From: Bacteroidales bacterium
GTDB lineage: Bacteria; Bacteroidota; Bacteroidia; Bacteroidales; UBA3824
Assembly: GCA_016286055.1 (NCBI GenBank)
Contig: JAEERW010000001.1
Span: 186,001-250,000, forward strand
Direction: 5' to 3'
DNA length: 64,000 nucleotides
Of the stretch, positions 41,597 to 50,054 are shown one piece after another. The first letter of the stretch is position 1, and each line of letters begins with the position of its first letter. A model generated the notes under the pieces. It was not told where the DNA came from, did not search any database, and saw nothing but the letters and a program-made list of their open reading frames with translations. The position numbers were made by a program, and so were the translations under genes.

Positions 41597-42160
41597 ATGA
41601 TCAGAAAATTTTTACTTGTTTGTTCCGCAGCCGTTGCAGTAGCTATTTCAGGATGCGGTCTGTCGGTAGGCGAAAAAGAAATTGCCACTGTTGATTCGTT
41701 ACTTACCTCGTTAGCTGAGGTTTATACTGTCGATTTTGATGTCACTGGTCCTGATGACATAACCAAAATCGATTACGCCGTATTGCATTTATATAAGGTG
41801 TGTCCCGAAAAATTTCAAGAAGGTAGAAAGGATTACCTTGTAAAAATCGACAAGGCGGCTGTTGATGCTGCTGCCCAAGCAGTGTTTGTAACTGCGATTA
41901 AAGAGCACCAAAGTACCAACGAGGTTGATTTCGAGGATGGTTTTTACGAAATGCGCCGTCCTTCCCACAACGACGAGTTTCTCTACTGCAAAACAGAGGG
42001 CGAAGGGGTTGTATCTGGCGACACCTTAATTATTAATGCAGGAGTTTTTTCTTGCAAAAAAGATGCACCCAACACCGAAGCCTCGCTCTACAAATCAATG
42101 CTGACCAAAATTATTATTAAAGACGGCATTTTCAAAGTGGCTGAATATCGCACTCGTTAA
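41597..42160 (+). CDS. Lipoprotein of unknown function
   Basis: A 187-residue exported protein. The lipobox AISGC gives a lipidated Cys20. The mature part begins with helical GEKEIATVDSLLTSLAEVYT and contains KIDKAAVDAAAQAVFVTAIKEHQ, then a beta-rich end with EGVVSGDTLIINAGVFSC and KIIIKDGIFKVAEY. No family recognised. It has a perfect promoter of its own and ends 4 bp into the convergent metallohydrolase gene. Confidence 0.8.
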   Translation: MIRKFLLVCSAAVAVAISGCGLSVGEKEIATVDSLLTSLAEVYTVDFDVTGPDDITKIDYAVLHLYKVCPEKFQEGRKDYLVKIDKAAVDAAAQAVFVTAIKEHQSTNEVDFEDGFYEMRRPSHNDEFLYCKTEGEGVVSGDTLIINAGVFSCKKDAPNTEASLYKSMLTKIIIKDGIFKVAEYRTR

Positions 42161-42918
42161 CATTCTATGCAGAGACCATCGTAGGCCAAGTGCACACCTT
42201 CGGGCAAAGTTGCATCGGTTTCGGCATGAAAACCCATTTCGTGTCCTATATGGGTGAGGTACGCATGAGTGGGCTTAACTTTGGCTATCACCTCTAACGC
42301 TTCGGGTAACGAAAAATGCGAAATGTGCTCTGTTTTGCGTAGCGCATTAACAACAAGTATCTTGCTGCCTGACATTTTTTCTATCTCCGAATCGTCTATG
42401 TGGCTTGCGTCGGTTATGTATGTAAAATCGTTGATGCGAAATCCGAGAACTGGCAGTTTGTAGTGCAACACATTGATTGGAGTAACTTTAATTCCGAGCA
42501 CATCAAACGGGTCGCTACCCACATTGTGCAACTCAATTTCAGGCACACCGGGATATCGCGGTTCACCAAAACAATAGTAAAAATCGCGTCTGATGCTGTC
42601 AACTGTGAGATAGTTGGCAAAAACAGGCATAGCACACTTTTGCATATAATTAAAGGTGCGAATATCATCTAATCCTGCGAGATGGTCGCGATGTTGGTGA
42701 GTTATGAGTATAGCGTCAACACGTTTTATACCATTGTTCAATAGTTGGGTGCGGAAATCAGGACCTGTGTCGATAATGATATTCTTATCTTTGGTTTCTA
42801 TCAACACCGACGAACGCATACGCTTGTCGCGGCTGTCGGCAGAAGCACAAACAGGACATGGACATGCCACTATCGGCACGCCTAACGAAGTACCCGTTCC
42901 AAGAAAAGTTATTTTCAC
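42157..42918 (-). CDS. MBL-fold metallohydrolase (PhnP/RNase Z-like)
   Basis: A 253-residue metallo-beta-lactamase-fold phosphodiesterase-like enzyme. Seen: the N-terminal KITFLGTGTSLGVP strand, a CPCPVCAS cysteine pair as in PhnP, IDTGPDFRTQLL, the metal motif ILITHQHRDHLAGLDDIR, ITDASHIDD, and a C-terminal YLTHIGHEM. The cysteines suggest an extra structural zinc as in PhnP. Likely substrates are cyclic or phosphodiester nucleotides or lipids. The start is a GTG at 42918: a -7 promoter element covers the only upstream alternative (TTG at 42948). Confidence 0.9.
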   Translation of the reverse strand: MKITFLGTGTSLGVPIVACPCPVCASADSRDKRMRSSVLIETKDKNIIIDTGPDFRTQLLNNGIKRVDAILITHQHRDHLAGLDDIRTFNYMQKCAMPVFANYLTVDSIRRDFYYCFGEPRYPGVPEIELHNVGSDPFDVLGIKVTPINVLHYKLPVLGFRINDFTYITDASHIDDSEIEKMSGSKILVVNALRKTEHISHFSLPEALEVIAKVKPTHAYLTHIGHEMGFHAETDATLPEGVHLAYDGLCIEC

Positions 42919-42945
42919 TATTATATATAATGTGTTGTTTTGGCG

Positions 42946-42953
42946 CAAAAATA
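42946..42953 (-). promoter_or_regulatory. -7 promoter element for the metallohydrolase gene
   Basis: TATTTTTG on the minus strand, 28 bp before the GTG start. It rules out translation from the TTG that it overlaps. Confidence 0.55.
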
Positions 42954-42960
42954 CAAAAAT

Positions 42961-42992
42961 TTTGTTATTGTATTAAAAAAAAAGTAACTTTG
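42961..42992 (+). promoter_or_regulatory. Consensus promoter for the 43016 gene
   Basis: TTTG (42961-42964), a 20-bp spacer and TAACTTTG (42985-42992), 23 bp before the ATG. Confidence 0.8.
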
Positions 42993-43015
42993 CAACGTTT
43001 AAAAACACATTATCA

Positions 43016-43468
43016 ATGTCCACAGCACAGGAAATAAAGGATATTATAGCAAGACACCGCGGCGAAATTTACAAAAAAGACTATACTTTTTTTGAGGTGG
43101 ACACTTTTGCAAAGTGTGTCGATTATGTGGAAAAGGAATCCGCTACGTGTGCACATTGCACCGAATTGCTTTCCGACATGGCCAATCTTGCCGAAAGCTA
43201 TCCTAAAATGCTCAACAACGGTAGCACTGGACGCACCGAGTTTCAGCAACGTCTCTCGGTATACACATCACACCTCGCCACTGCCCACGGCTACAAGCGA
43301 AAAGGAATTTTTATGCCTCTTTACACAATGGGCGGTTTGGCAGTAGGAGCTCTCGCCGGTTTGATATCGGGACAGTTTCTTATTTGCGTGGCTTCGGGTA
43401 TGATAATTGGCTATATAATAGGCTGTAGCCTTGATCATCGAGCGGTGCGGACAGGCAAAACATTTTAA
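43016..43468 (+). CDS. Small membrane protein of unknown function
   Basis: A 150-residue protein with a hydrophilic N-terminal part (about 1-95) that includes a CAHCTELL cysteine pair near residue 45, and two adjacent membrane helices near the C-terminus (FMPLYTMGGLAVGALAGLIS and ICVASGMIIGYIIGCSL). The C-terminal few residues are basic. The Cys-x-x-Cys could bind metal or form a redox pair. No family recognised. It has a perfect promoter and is divergent from the metallohydrolase gene. Confidence 0.8.
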   Translation: MSTAQEIKDIIARHRGEIYKKDYTFFEVDTFAKCVDYVEKESATCAHCTELLSDMANLAESYPKMLNNGSTGRTEFQQRLSVYTSHLATAHGYKRKGIFMPLYTMGGLAVGALAGLISGQFLICVASGMIIGYIIGCSLDHRAVRTGKTF

Positions 43469-43523
43469 AGAGTTGCATTCAAAAAAAATATTGAAAATTT
43501 ATTTGCAAAAAAATCTAAAAGAA

Positions 43524-43555
43524 TTTGTACTAATCAAAAAATAGTACTAACTTTG
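43524..43555 (+). promoter_or_regulatory. Consensus promoter for the TPR lipoprotein
   Basis: TTTG (43524-43527), a 20-bp spacer and TAACTTTG (43548-43555), 41 bp before the ATG at 43597. Confidence 0.8.
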
Positions 43556-43596
43556 CGCTAACATTAATATTTAATAATTAATATAATTTAATAATT

Positions 43597-45363
43597 ATGA
43601 AAAAAGTAACTGTTAACTATCTGGCACTTATGATAGCCACAGCCTTTGTTGCAACAGGCTGTAACGGTTTGAAAAAGATGGCTGATAACGCCAACACCAT
43701 TCAACGTAACATCCAACCCCAGCCGTTGGAGATGCATGCAGGCAAAGTTCCCGTAAGCATTACGGTAACATTCCCCGCTAAATATTTTGACAAAAACGCT
43801 TACTTGATCTGCACTCCTTCGTTGAGTTCGGCTACTGAAACAAAGGAAGTAAAATTCAAGAGCACAACCCTTCAGGGTGAGAAGGTAAAGGACAACAATC
43901 CTACAATTAACTACAAAGCTGGTGGTTCTTACACTTATAAAGATACCATCGATTACGATCCTGCTTTCAAAAAATCTGATTTGATGCTTTCTTTCAAAGC
44001 TACCAAAAACGGTGAGTCTGTTGACGTAACATCGTTCAAAATTGGTGACGGTGTTATCGTTACTCCTCTTCTCGTAGAAGAAGGATTAAAAGTTGACAAC
44101 GGCGAAGCAGCTACTGGTCGTACAATTGATGCAAAAGTTCCGAAGCCTACCAGCAGCGAAACTACAAAAGACCTCACCGTTTACTTCCCCATGCAGAAGT
44201 CTGACATGACCGCTGCTGAGCAGAAGAAAAACGATGTTAAAGCTTTCGTTCAGGCTGTAACTGATATCGCTAACGATGCTAACACCGACCTCAAATCTAT
44301 CCAGATTGCTTCTTACGCTTCTCCTGATGGTCCTGAGGATATGAACTCTAACCTCGTTGAAGGTCGTGGTAAAAACTCGGTTAACTTCGTTAAGAATCAA
44401 TTGAAGAAAGTTGAAGGCACTCAAAACGACAACTTCATCCAACGTCAGACAACTCAGGCTGAGGACTGGGAAGGTTTCCGCAAGGCTACTGAAAATTCTG
44501 AACTCAAAGATAAAGCCCTTATTCTCCGTGTTCTTTCTATGTACTCTGATCCTACCGTTCGTGAACGTGAAATCAAGAACATTTCTGAGGCTTATACAGA
44601 ACTTAAGAGCGACATTCTTCCCAAACTCCGTCGTTCTGAAATCAAAGCTATCTGCCAGTCTGCTGAAAAAACAGAAGACGAAATCGTTAAACTCGCTGGT
44701 TCTAATCCCGACGAACTTACTCAAGACGAGGCTCTCTACTCTTCTACAAGCAAACAGGCCGACCTCGATACCAAAATCAACGTTCTTGAAAACTACGTAA
44801 GCCGTTTCCCTGAGGATTGGAGAGGTTACAACAACCTTGGCAACGCTTACATCGCTAAGAACGAACTTGGCAAAGCTCAGACAAATCTTGACAAAGCTCT
44901 CGAACTCAACAGCAACGAAGGCGCTATTTACAACAACCTTGGTGTTCTCGCCCTCGCTAACGGTGACGAAGAGAAAGCTAAAGATTACTTCACCAAAGCT
45001 AAAAACTTGGGTGGTAGCGAAGAAGCTGGATACAACCTCGGTGTTCTCAACATCAAGAATGCTGAATACGCTCAGGCTGTAAGCAACTTCGGTTCTAATC
45101 CTTCTTTCAACAAATCACTTGCTGAACTTCTCAACAAGAACAACGGTGGTGCTAAATCTACTATCAACAGCGTTGATAGCGAAGAAGCTGCTGTTGACTA
45201 CCTCAAAGCAGTTATCGCTGCTAAGAGCGGTAGCAAAGACGAAGCTATCAGCAACTTGAAAAACGCTTGCTCTAAGGATGCTGCTTGGAAAGATTACGCT
45301 AAAACTGACGAAGAATTCCTCCAGTACTTCGAAGACGACGCTTTCAAATCTGTTGTTGAATAA
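43597..45363 (+). CDS. OmpA-like and TPR lipoprotein, probably abundant
   Basis: A 588-residue lipoprotein (lipobox VATGC, Cys22). Residues about 30-180 are beta-rich. Residues about 190-275 look OmpA-like (LTVYFPMQKSDMTAAE, IQIASYASPDGPEDMNSNLVEGRGKNS), suggesting peptidoglycan or envelope contact. Residues about 400-480 contain TPR units (GYNNLGNAYIAKNELGKAQ, IYNNLGVLALANGDEEKA). Codon use is strongly skewed to a few codons (CTC, AAC, GCT, GGT, AAA), more than in its neighbours, which indicates high expression. It has a perfect promoter and two strong terminators. The layout recalls major Bacteroidales TPR envelope proteins; the partner is unknown. Confidence 0.85.
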   Translation: MKKVTVNYLALMIATAFVATGCNGLKKMADNANTIQRNIQPQPLEMHAGKVPVSITVTFPAKYFDKNAYLICTPSLSSATETKEVKFKSTTLQGEKVKDNNPTINYKAGGSYTYKDTIDYDPAFKKSDLMLSFKATKNGESVDVTSFKIGDGVIVTPLLVEEGLKVDNGEAATGRTIDAKVPKPTSSETTKDLTVYFPMQKSDMTAAEQKKNDVKAFVQAVTDIANDANTDLKSIQIASYASPDGPEDMNSNLVEGRGKNSVNFVKNQLKKVEGTQNDNFIQRQTTQAEDWEGFRKATENSELKDKALILRVLSMYSDPTVREREIKNISEAYTELKSDILPKLRRSEIKAICQSAEKTEDEIVKLAGSNPDELTQDEALYSSTSKQADLDTKINVLENYVSRFPEDWRGYNNLGNAYIAKNELGKAQTNLDKALELNSNEGAIYNNLGVLALANGDEEKAKDYFTKAKNLGGSEEAGYNLGVLNIKNAEYAQAVSNFGSNPSFNKSLAELLNKNNGGAKSTINSVDSEEAAVDYLKAVIAAKSGSKDEAISNLKNACSKDAAWKDYAKTDEEFLQYFEDDAFKSVVE

Positions 45364-45383
45364 TAATTAGACCAACTCTATAT

Positions 45384-45417
45384 AAAAAAAGCCTGCACAA
45401 ACGTGTAGGCTTTTTTT
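45384..45417 (+). terminator. Terminator of the TPR lipoprotein gene
   Basis: GCCTGCAC and GTGTAGGC arms (one G-U pair) with a 4-nt loop, then seven T. It lies 20 bp after the stop. Confidence 0.85.
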
Positions 45418-45520
45418 ATTGTATTTGATAGATAGTGTGTAGTTGTAAGTGTAGTGTTTATTTGAGATAGTAGTTTGATTTGTATGATTATGGTATTATC
45501 CTTCTAATAACTGCTGGATA

Positions 45521-45557
45521 AAAAAATCCCCTCCGGAAATGCCGGAGGGGATTTTTA
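45521..45557. terminator. Strong bidirectional terminator
   Basis: AAATCCCCTCCGG and CCGGAGGGGATTT arms form a perfect GC-rich stem with a 6-nt loop and A/T tracts on both sides. It ends the glycogen gene arriving from the right and backs up the terminator at 45384. Confidence 0.92.
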
Positions 45558-45581
45558 TTATTGATAAATGCTGCTTGTCAA

Positions 45582-48500
45582 TTACAACCACTTAACAAGA
45601 GCGAAGTCGCAACGGTGCGAAAGGTTCTTGTTTTTGGGGAAGAGACGGAAACCATAGTTAAAGTTGCCTGGTTTCGCAGGTATCATTTCGATGCTGTAAT
45701 GTGTGAAACGTCCGGTATGTTTCTGCATTGTGAGCGGTTTTACAGCGAGTATCTTGGTGCTGCCATCTTGTGCCGACTCGGTAACCACCATTTCGATTTC
45801 TACTTCGTCGGGGCTGAGTGCGCCAAGGTCTACAACTACTTCACCGAAGTATTCCTCACCCATGTACAACGGGTCTCGTACAATGTCGCAGAAGTTGAGT
45901 TTCTCTATCACAATCTTGTCCCAGTTTGCCATTATCTTGTGTTTCCAAGCGGCAAGTTCGCGGGCAATTGCGTAGTCGTTGGCGTTAACTTTTTCGCCTG
46001 TCTTAGCAAGTTTGTTGTAGTAACGCTCGTAGTAATCGTCGAGCTGACGTTTCATTGTGAAGTTAGGAGCGATATGTCCGATAGAGTTCTTGATAACGCT
46101 TACCCATTGCTCGGGAACGCCCTTGGCGTTGCGTGTGTAGAACTTAGGACAAATGTCCTCAATGATTGTACGGTAGATTGTGGCAGCGTCTAGCTCGTTT
46201 TGGAAGTTCTGTTCCTGATAGCTGCGCTCTTGCGGCAAGCACCAGCCTCCGTCGGGACGGTAGCCTTCTACCCACCATCCATCGAGTACCGAGTAGTGGA
46301 TAGCACCATTCATTACGGCTTTCATACCTGATGTTCCAGATGCTTCGAGCGGACGGGTAGGTGTGTTCAACCAAATGTCTACGCCTGAAACCAAACGTTT
46401 TGCAAGCGAAATGTCGTAGTCTTCGAGGAAGAGAATCTTGCCTACAAACTCGGGACGTTTTGCATATTCGGTAATCTGCTTGATAATGCCTTGTCCACCA
46501 CCGTCGGCAGGGTGAGCCTTGCCAGCAAAGATAAACTGTACGGGACGCTCTGTATTGTTGACAATCTTAGAAAGCATTTCCAAGTTGGTAAACAAGAGGT
46601 TGCCACGTTTGTATGTAGCAAAACGACGAGCAAAACCGATTGTCAAAGCGTTTTCGTTGAGGTTGTCTTTAATCTTAACCAACTGAGTGGGGTCTTCGCG
46701 ACGACGAATCCAGTCGTAATCAAGACGTTTCTTGATATAGTCGATAAGGTCTTTACGTTTTTTCTGACGCATTTTCCAAATTTCGGCATCGTCTACCTTT
46801 TGAATAGCGTTCCAGATAGATTCGTTGCTCTGGTCTTTGAGGAACTTCTTGTCGAAGGTCTTCTCGTAGAATTTCTGCCAGTCTTTGTCTGCCCAAGTGG
46901 GATAGTGTACACCGTTGGTAACGTATCCGATGTTGAGTTCTTGCGGATAGTAGCCGTCCCACATATAGTTAAACATTTTCTTTGTAACTTCACCGTGGAG
47001 CATTGATACACCGTTTACCTCTTGCGAGAGTTTGCAAGCAAGGTAAGAGAAGTTGAACTCCTGACCGTGATCGTCGACATTGGGTTTGCCAAGTGCGAGG
47101 AAGTCTTTCCACGACATATTCAAACGCTCGGGATAGTGACCCATGTAGGTAAGAATCATATCCTCGGGGAATGCATCGTGACCTGCGGGTACAGGTGTGT
47201 GTGTGGTGTACAATGTAGATGCACGAACAATCTCCAATGCCTCGGTGTATGTGAAGTTGTGTTCTTGAATCAAGTTGTTGAGGCGTTCGATACCCATAAG
47301 GGCAGCGTGGCCTTCGTTCATATGGTAAACTTGCTTTGTGATTCCAAGTTTTTTGAGTGCGCGGATACCGCCAACGCCGAGAAGCATCTCTTGTTTCAAG
47401 CGGTTTTCGCGGTCGCCTCCGTAAAGGTGGTGAGTTACCCAGCGGTCTTCGTCCCAGTTGCCTTCAAAGTCGGTGTCGAGCAAGTATAGGTCGATACGAC
47501 CAACAGCAGCCTTCCAAACTTTAGCGCGGAGTTTACGTCCGGGGAATGCAACTTGTACTTCCATCTGTTCGCCGTCTTGGTCTTTAACAGCGGTGATGGG
47601 CAGCATACGGAAGTCTTGCGGAACGTCTTCGGCAATCTGGTCGCCGTGTACCGACAGTCTCTGACGGAAATATCCGTAGCGGTAGAGCAAGCCAACAGCG
47701 CACATATCCACATTGCAGTCAGATGCCTCTTTGAGGTAGTCGCCTGCGAGGATGCCGAGGCCGCCCGAGAAAATTTTGAGCGAGTCGTTGATACCGTACT
47801 CCATGCAGAAGTAAGCTACGCTCGGGCCTTTGGCGTTTTTCTTGTCGTCCATATAGGCGCGGAATTTTGCGTAAACGGCTTCGTATTTAGCAAGGAAGTC
47901 GGGGTCGTTTTCTAATACTGTAAGACGGTTGAAGTCTACCATACGGAGCAACGAAATGGGGTTGCGTCCGCTCTTTTCCCAAAGGCCGTCTTCGCCAATG
48001 GTTTGCCAAAGTTCTTCGGCTTCGTAGTTCCAGCACCACCAAAGGTTGTAAGACATCTCTTCCAAGCCTTTAAATTTGCCTGAGAGGTTGGGCTGAACCT
48101 GAATGTTTCTCCAAATTGGTTTGTTCACTTTTATTTCTTTTATGTTATACGGTTCTGATGAATATTTTGAAAAGTCGGCATTGTCGACACGCGGTTTGGA
48201 TCTCTCCATTGCAACGGCGTATGCCTTGATATAGAATTTGTTAAGGTTTTTCCAGAGGAACTGTTGCGACAGCTGATATGCGGCCTTGCGGTTTTTCTCG
48301 GCTGTGGCTTTGTCGGCAGATACGTATTCAACCACTGCATCGGCAAGTTTCTGACATACTTCGTGATAGTTTTCGTCGGTGCGGTGAAGCACAACAACGG
48401 GTTTTGAATCCTTGGGCATAATGCCTTCGGTGTATTTGCCAAAGCCTGCGAGGTCGGTGGTGATGGTGGGCACGCTAAATGCGATGCTCTCCAACGGTGT

Positions 48501-49835
48501 GTAGCCCCAAGGCTCGTAGTATGAGGGGAATGCCGTAACGTCCATACCGATAAGCAAATCGTAGTAGGGAACGTTGAAAATGCCGTCGTCGCCTTTGAGA
48601 TACGAAGGAACAAAAATCAATTTGATTTTGTTTTCGGGACTATTGTCTAAACCAAGTTGTTTAGCACGGTTTACAATAGCGTCGTATTCTACGTGGTGAA
48701 GTCCGTGTGTAAGGTATTTGTTGTATTGGTCGTTGGTAACAGTTACCGAATCGTCAGCGAGAGCTTTCTTGAGGTCTTCACGGGCGCCGTAGTTGTTGGC
48801 GGGAACCATAATAAACGCCAGAAGGTCGTTCTTGAGTTTGCCGCCGTCCTGAATGTTTTTCAAAGCGTCCAAAAATACGTCGATACCTTTGTTTCTATAT
48901 TCGTAGCGTCCACTTGTACCAAGAATCTTGGTGCTGTCGGTGAATTTCTGATTGAACATTTTTGAAGCCACTTTGAGCATAATCTCGCGTGCGGCTTTGC
49001 GTTTTTTGTCGAACACAGTGCCTTTGGGAACGAAGCCGTCTTCAAATCCGTTGGGCGTTACGATGTCAACCTTGCGCTCGGTAAACTGCAAACATTCCTG
49101 AGCGGTAATGTCGCTAACTGTGGTGTATCCGTCGGCGGTGAGGGCAGAGAGTTTTTCGCAGCTCTGCTTAGCCACCATACCAAGTTGACGTGCTTTTTCG
49201 TCGCCGTTGTAACTTTTGAGTGGTCCGTAGAGCGGCTGACCGTTGCCTGCGATGCTTCGACCGATTGATGTGGCGTGAGTGGTGAATACCGACGCAATTT
49301 CGGGTGCGTATTTTTCGATGTAGAGAATACCTGCACCTGTCATCCATTCGTGGAAATGAGCTATAACGCGGTCTTCGGGTTTGAGGTTGTAAGCGCAGAA
49401 ACTTTCGATTACCTGTCCGGCGGTGTATCCGAAAATCACCGGCTCAATATATCCCCAGTCGCCAGAAATGGAGTCGAGTTTGTAGGTTTCCCACAATTCT
49501 GCGAAAATTTTGTCTTTCTTGGGGACGTTGGAGGAAAAGTCAACGAGGATAACGATAGGTTCGCCGATAATATTCCATCGACCAATTCTAACGCGCTGTC
49601 CCTTGCGTTCAAGGGTGTGTTTCCAGTCGGAGAAGAGGGTCTTGTCTTCGCGGAACTCAGGGTTTTCTTCGTTGTTGCGCCAAATGTCGGGACCGAGCAT
49701 TATCAAATGGTCGCCGAATTTTTCTTTCATAGTCTGCGCCTTGGTAGAAACGACGGTGTGGATGCCGCCAACCTTGTTGCATACTTCCCAACTCGTTTCA
49801 AACACATAGTCGGGTGTCAGTTCTTTTGATGCCAT
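45582..49835 (-). CDS. Glycogen synthase (GT3) / alpha-glucan phosphorylase (GT35) fusion
   Basis: A 1417-residue two-enzyme protein. The N-terminal half (about 1-560) is a eukaryote-like GT3 glycogen synthase: YVFETSWEVCNKVGGIHTVV, HFHEWMTGAGILY, THATSIGRSIAG, then FPSYYEPWGYTPLESIAFSVP for the donor site. The second half (from about 587, EEMSYNLWWCWNYEAEELW) is a GlgP-like phosphorylase. Its pyridoxal-phosphate lysine lies in EASGTSGMKAVMNGA (about residue 1165), with TNGVHYPTW and DFGW-type segments. The fusion joins synthesis and phosphorolysis of the same storage glucan. The start at 49835 is the family start; an upstream ATG would add an unlikely 37-residue extension. No further glycogen genes are adjacent. 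Confidence 0.95.
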   Translation of the reverse strand: MASKELTPDYVFETSWEVCNKVGGIHTVVSTKAQTMKEKFGDHLIMLGPDIWRNNEENPEFREDKTLFSDWKHTLERKGQRVRIGRWNIIGEPIVILVDFSSNVPKKDKIFAELWETYKLDSISGDWGYIEPVIFGYTAGQVIESFCAYNLKPEDRVIAHFHEWMTGAGILYIEKYAPEIASVFTTHATSIGRSIAGNGQPLYGPLKSYNGDEKARQLGMVAKQSCEKLSALTADGYTTVSDITAQECLQFTERKVDIVTPNGFEDGFVPKGTVFDKKRKAAREIMLKVASKMFNQKFTDSTKILGTSGRYEYRNKGIDVFLDALKNIQDGGKLKNDLLAFIMVPANNYGAREDLKKALADDSVTVTNDQYNKYLTHGLHHVEYDAIVNRAKQLGLDNSPENKIKLIFVPSYLKGDDGIFNVPYYDLLIGMDVTAFPSYYEPWGYTPLESIAFSVPTITTDLAGFGKYTEGIMPKDSKPVVVLHRTDENYHEVCQKLADAVVEYVSADKATAEKNRKAAYQLSQQFLWKNLNKFYIKAYAVAMERSKPRVDNADFSKYSSEPYNIKEIKVNKPIWRNIQVQPNLSGKFKGLEEMSYNLWWCWNYEAEELWQTIGEDGLWEKSGRNPISLLRMVDFNRLTVLENDPDFLAKYEAVYAKFRAYMDDKKNAKGPSVAYFCMEYGINDSLKIFSGGLGILAGDYLKEASDCNVDMCAVGLLYRYGYFRQRLSVHGDQIAEDVPQDFRMLPITAVKDQDGEQMEVQVAFPGRKLRAKVWKAAVGRIDLYLLDTDFEGNWDEDRWVTHHLYGGDRENRLKQEMLLGVGGIRALKKLGITKQVYHMNEGHAALMGIERLNNLIQEHNFTYTEALEIVRASTLYTTHTPVPAGHDAFPEDMILTYMGHYPERLNMSWKDFLALGKPNVDDHGQEFNFSYLACKLSQEVNGVSMLHGEVTKKMFNYMWDGYYPQELNIGYVTNGVHYPTWADKDWQKFYEKTFDKKFLKDQSNESIWNAIQKVDDAEIWKMRQKKRKDLIDYIKKRLDYDWIRRREDPTQLVKIKDNLNENALTIGFARRFATYKRGNLLFTNLEMLSKIVNNTERPVQFIFAGKAHPADGGGQGIIKQITEYAKRPEFVGKILFLEDYDISLAKRLVSGVDIWLNTPTRPLEASGTSGMKAVMNGAIHYSVLDGWWVEGYRPDGGWCLPQERSYQEQNFQNELDAATIYRTIIEDICPKFYTRNAKGVPEQWVSVIKNSIGHIAPNFTMKRQLDDYYERYYNKLAKTGEKVNANDYAIARELAAWKHKIMANWDKIVIEKLNFCDIVRDPLYMGEEYFGEVVVDLGALSPDEVEIEMVVTESAQDGSTKILAVKPLTMQKHTGRFTHYSIEMIPAKPGNFNYGFRLFPKNKNLSHRCDFALVKWL

Positions 49836-49871
49836 AGTTTTTTTACGAACGTTAATAAAACCTGTTTTAAG

Positions 49872-49891
49872 GCGGACAATCTTCCGTCCGC
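49872..49891. other. Hairpin in the glycogen gene leader
   Basis: GCGGAC and GTCCGC arms with an 8-nt loop, 37-56 bp upstream of the ATG at 49835. It has no T-tract on either side. It could be leader structure, but the role is unknown. Confidence 0.35.
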
Positions 49892-50054
49892 GGCTGTTGC
49901 TACTAATATTACTATAATATAAGGTGTGGAACTTGATAGAAGCCACCCCTGTTTTTTCAGGTTTGAAAGTTACGCAAAAAAAAATTACTGCGTATCAAAA
50001 AAGGCTAAAAATTTTCAAAAAAATTGTATTGGGCTATATTTTTAGCAGTTTCAC

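Noticed and set aside
42919-42948. TTG start giving a longer metallohydrolase
   Set aside because: The TTG lies within the -7 promoter element, so it would not be transcribed; GTG at 42918 gives the normal family N-terminus.
45561-49829. Several long plus-strand frames opposite the glycogen fusion gene
   Set aside because: Antisense shadows of a strongly conserved enzyme; no start context, signal or domain.
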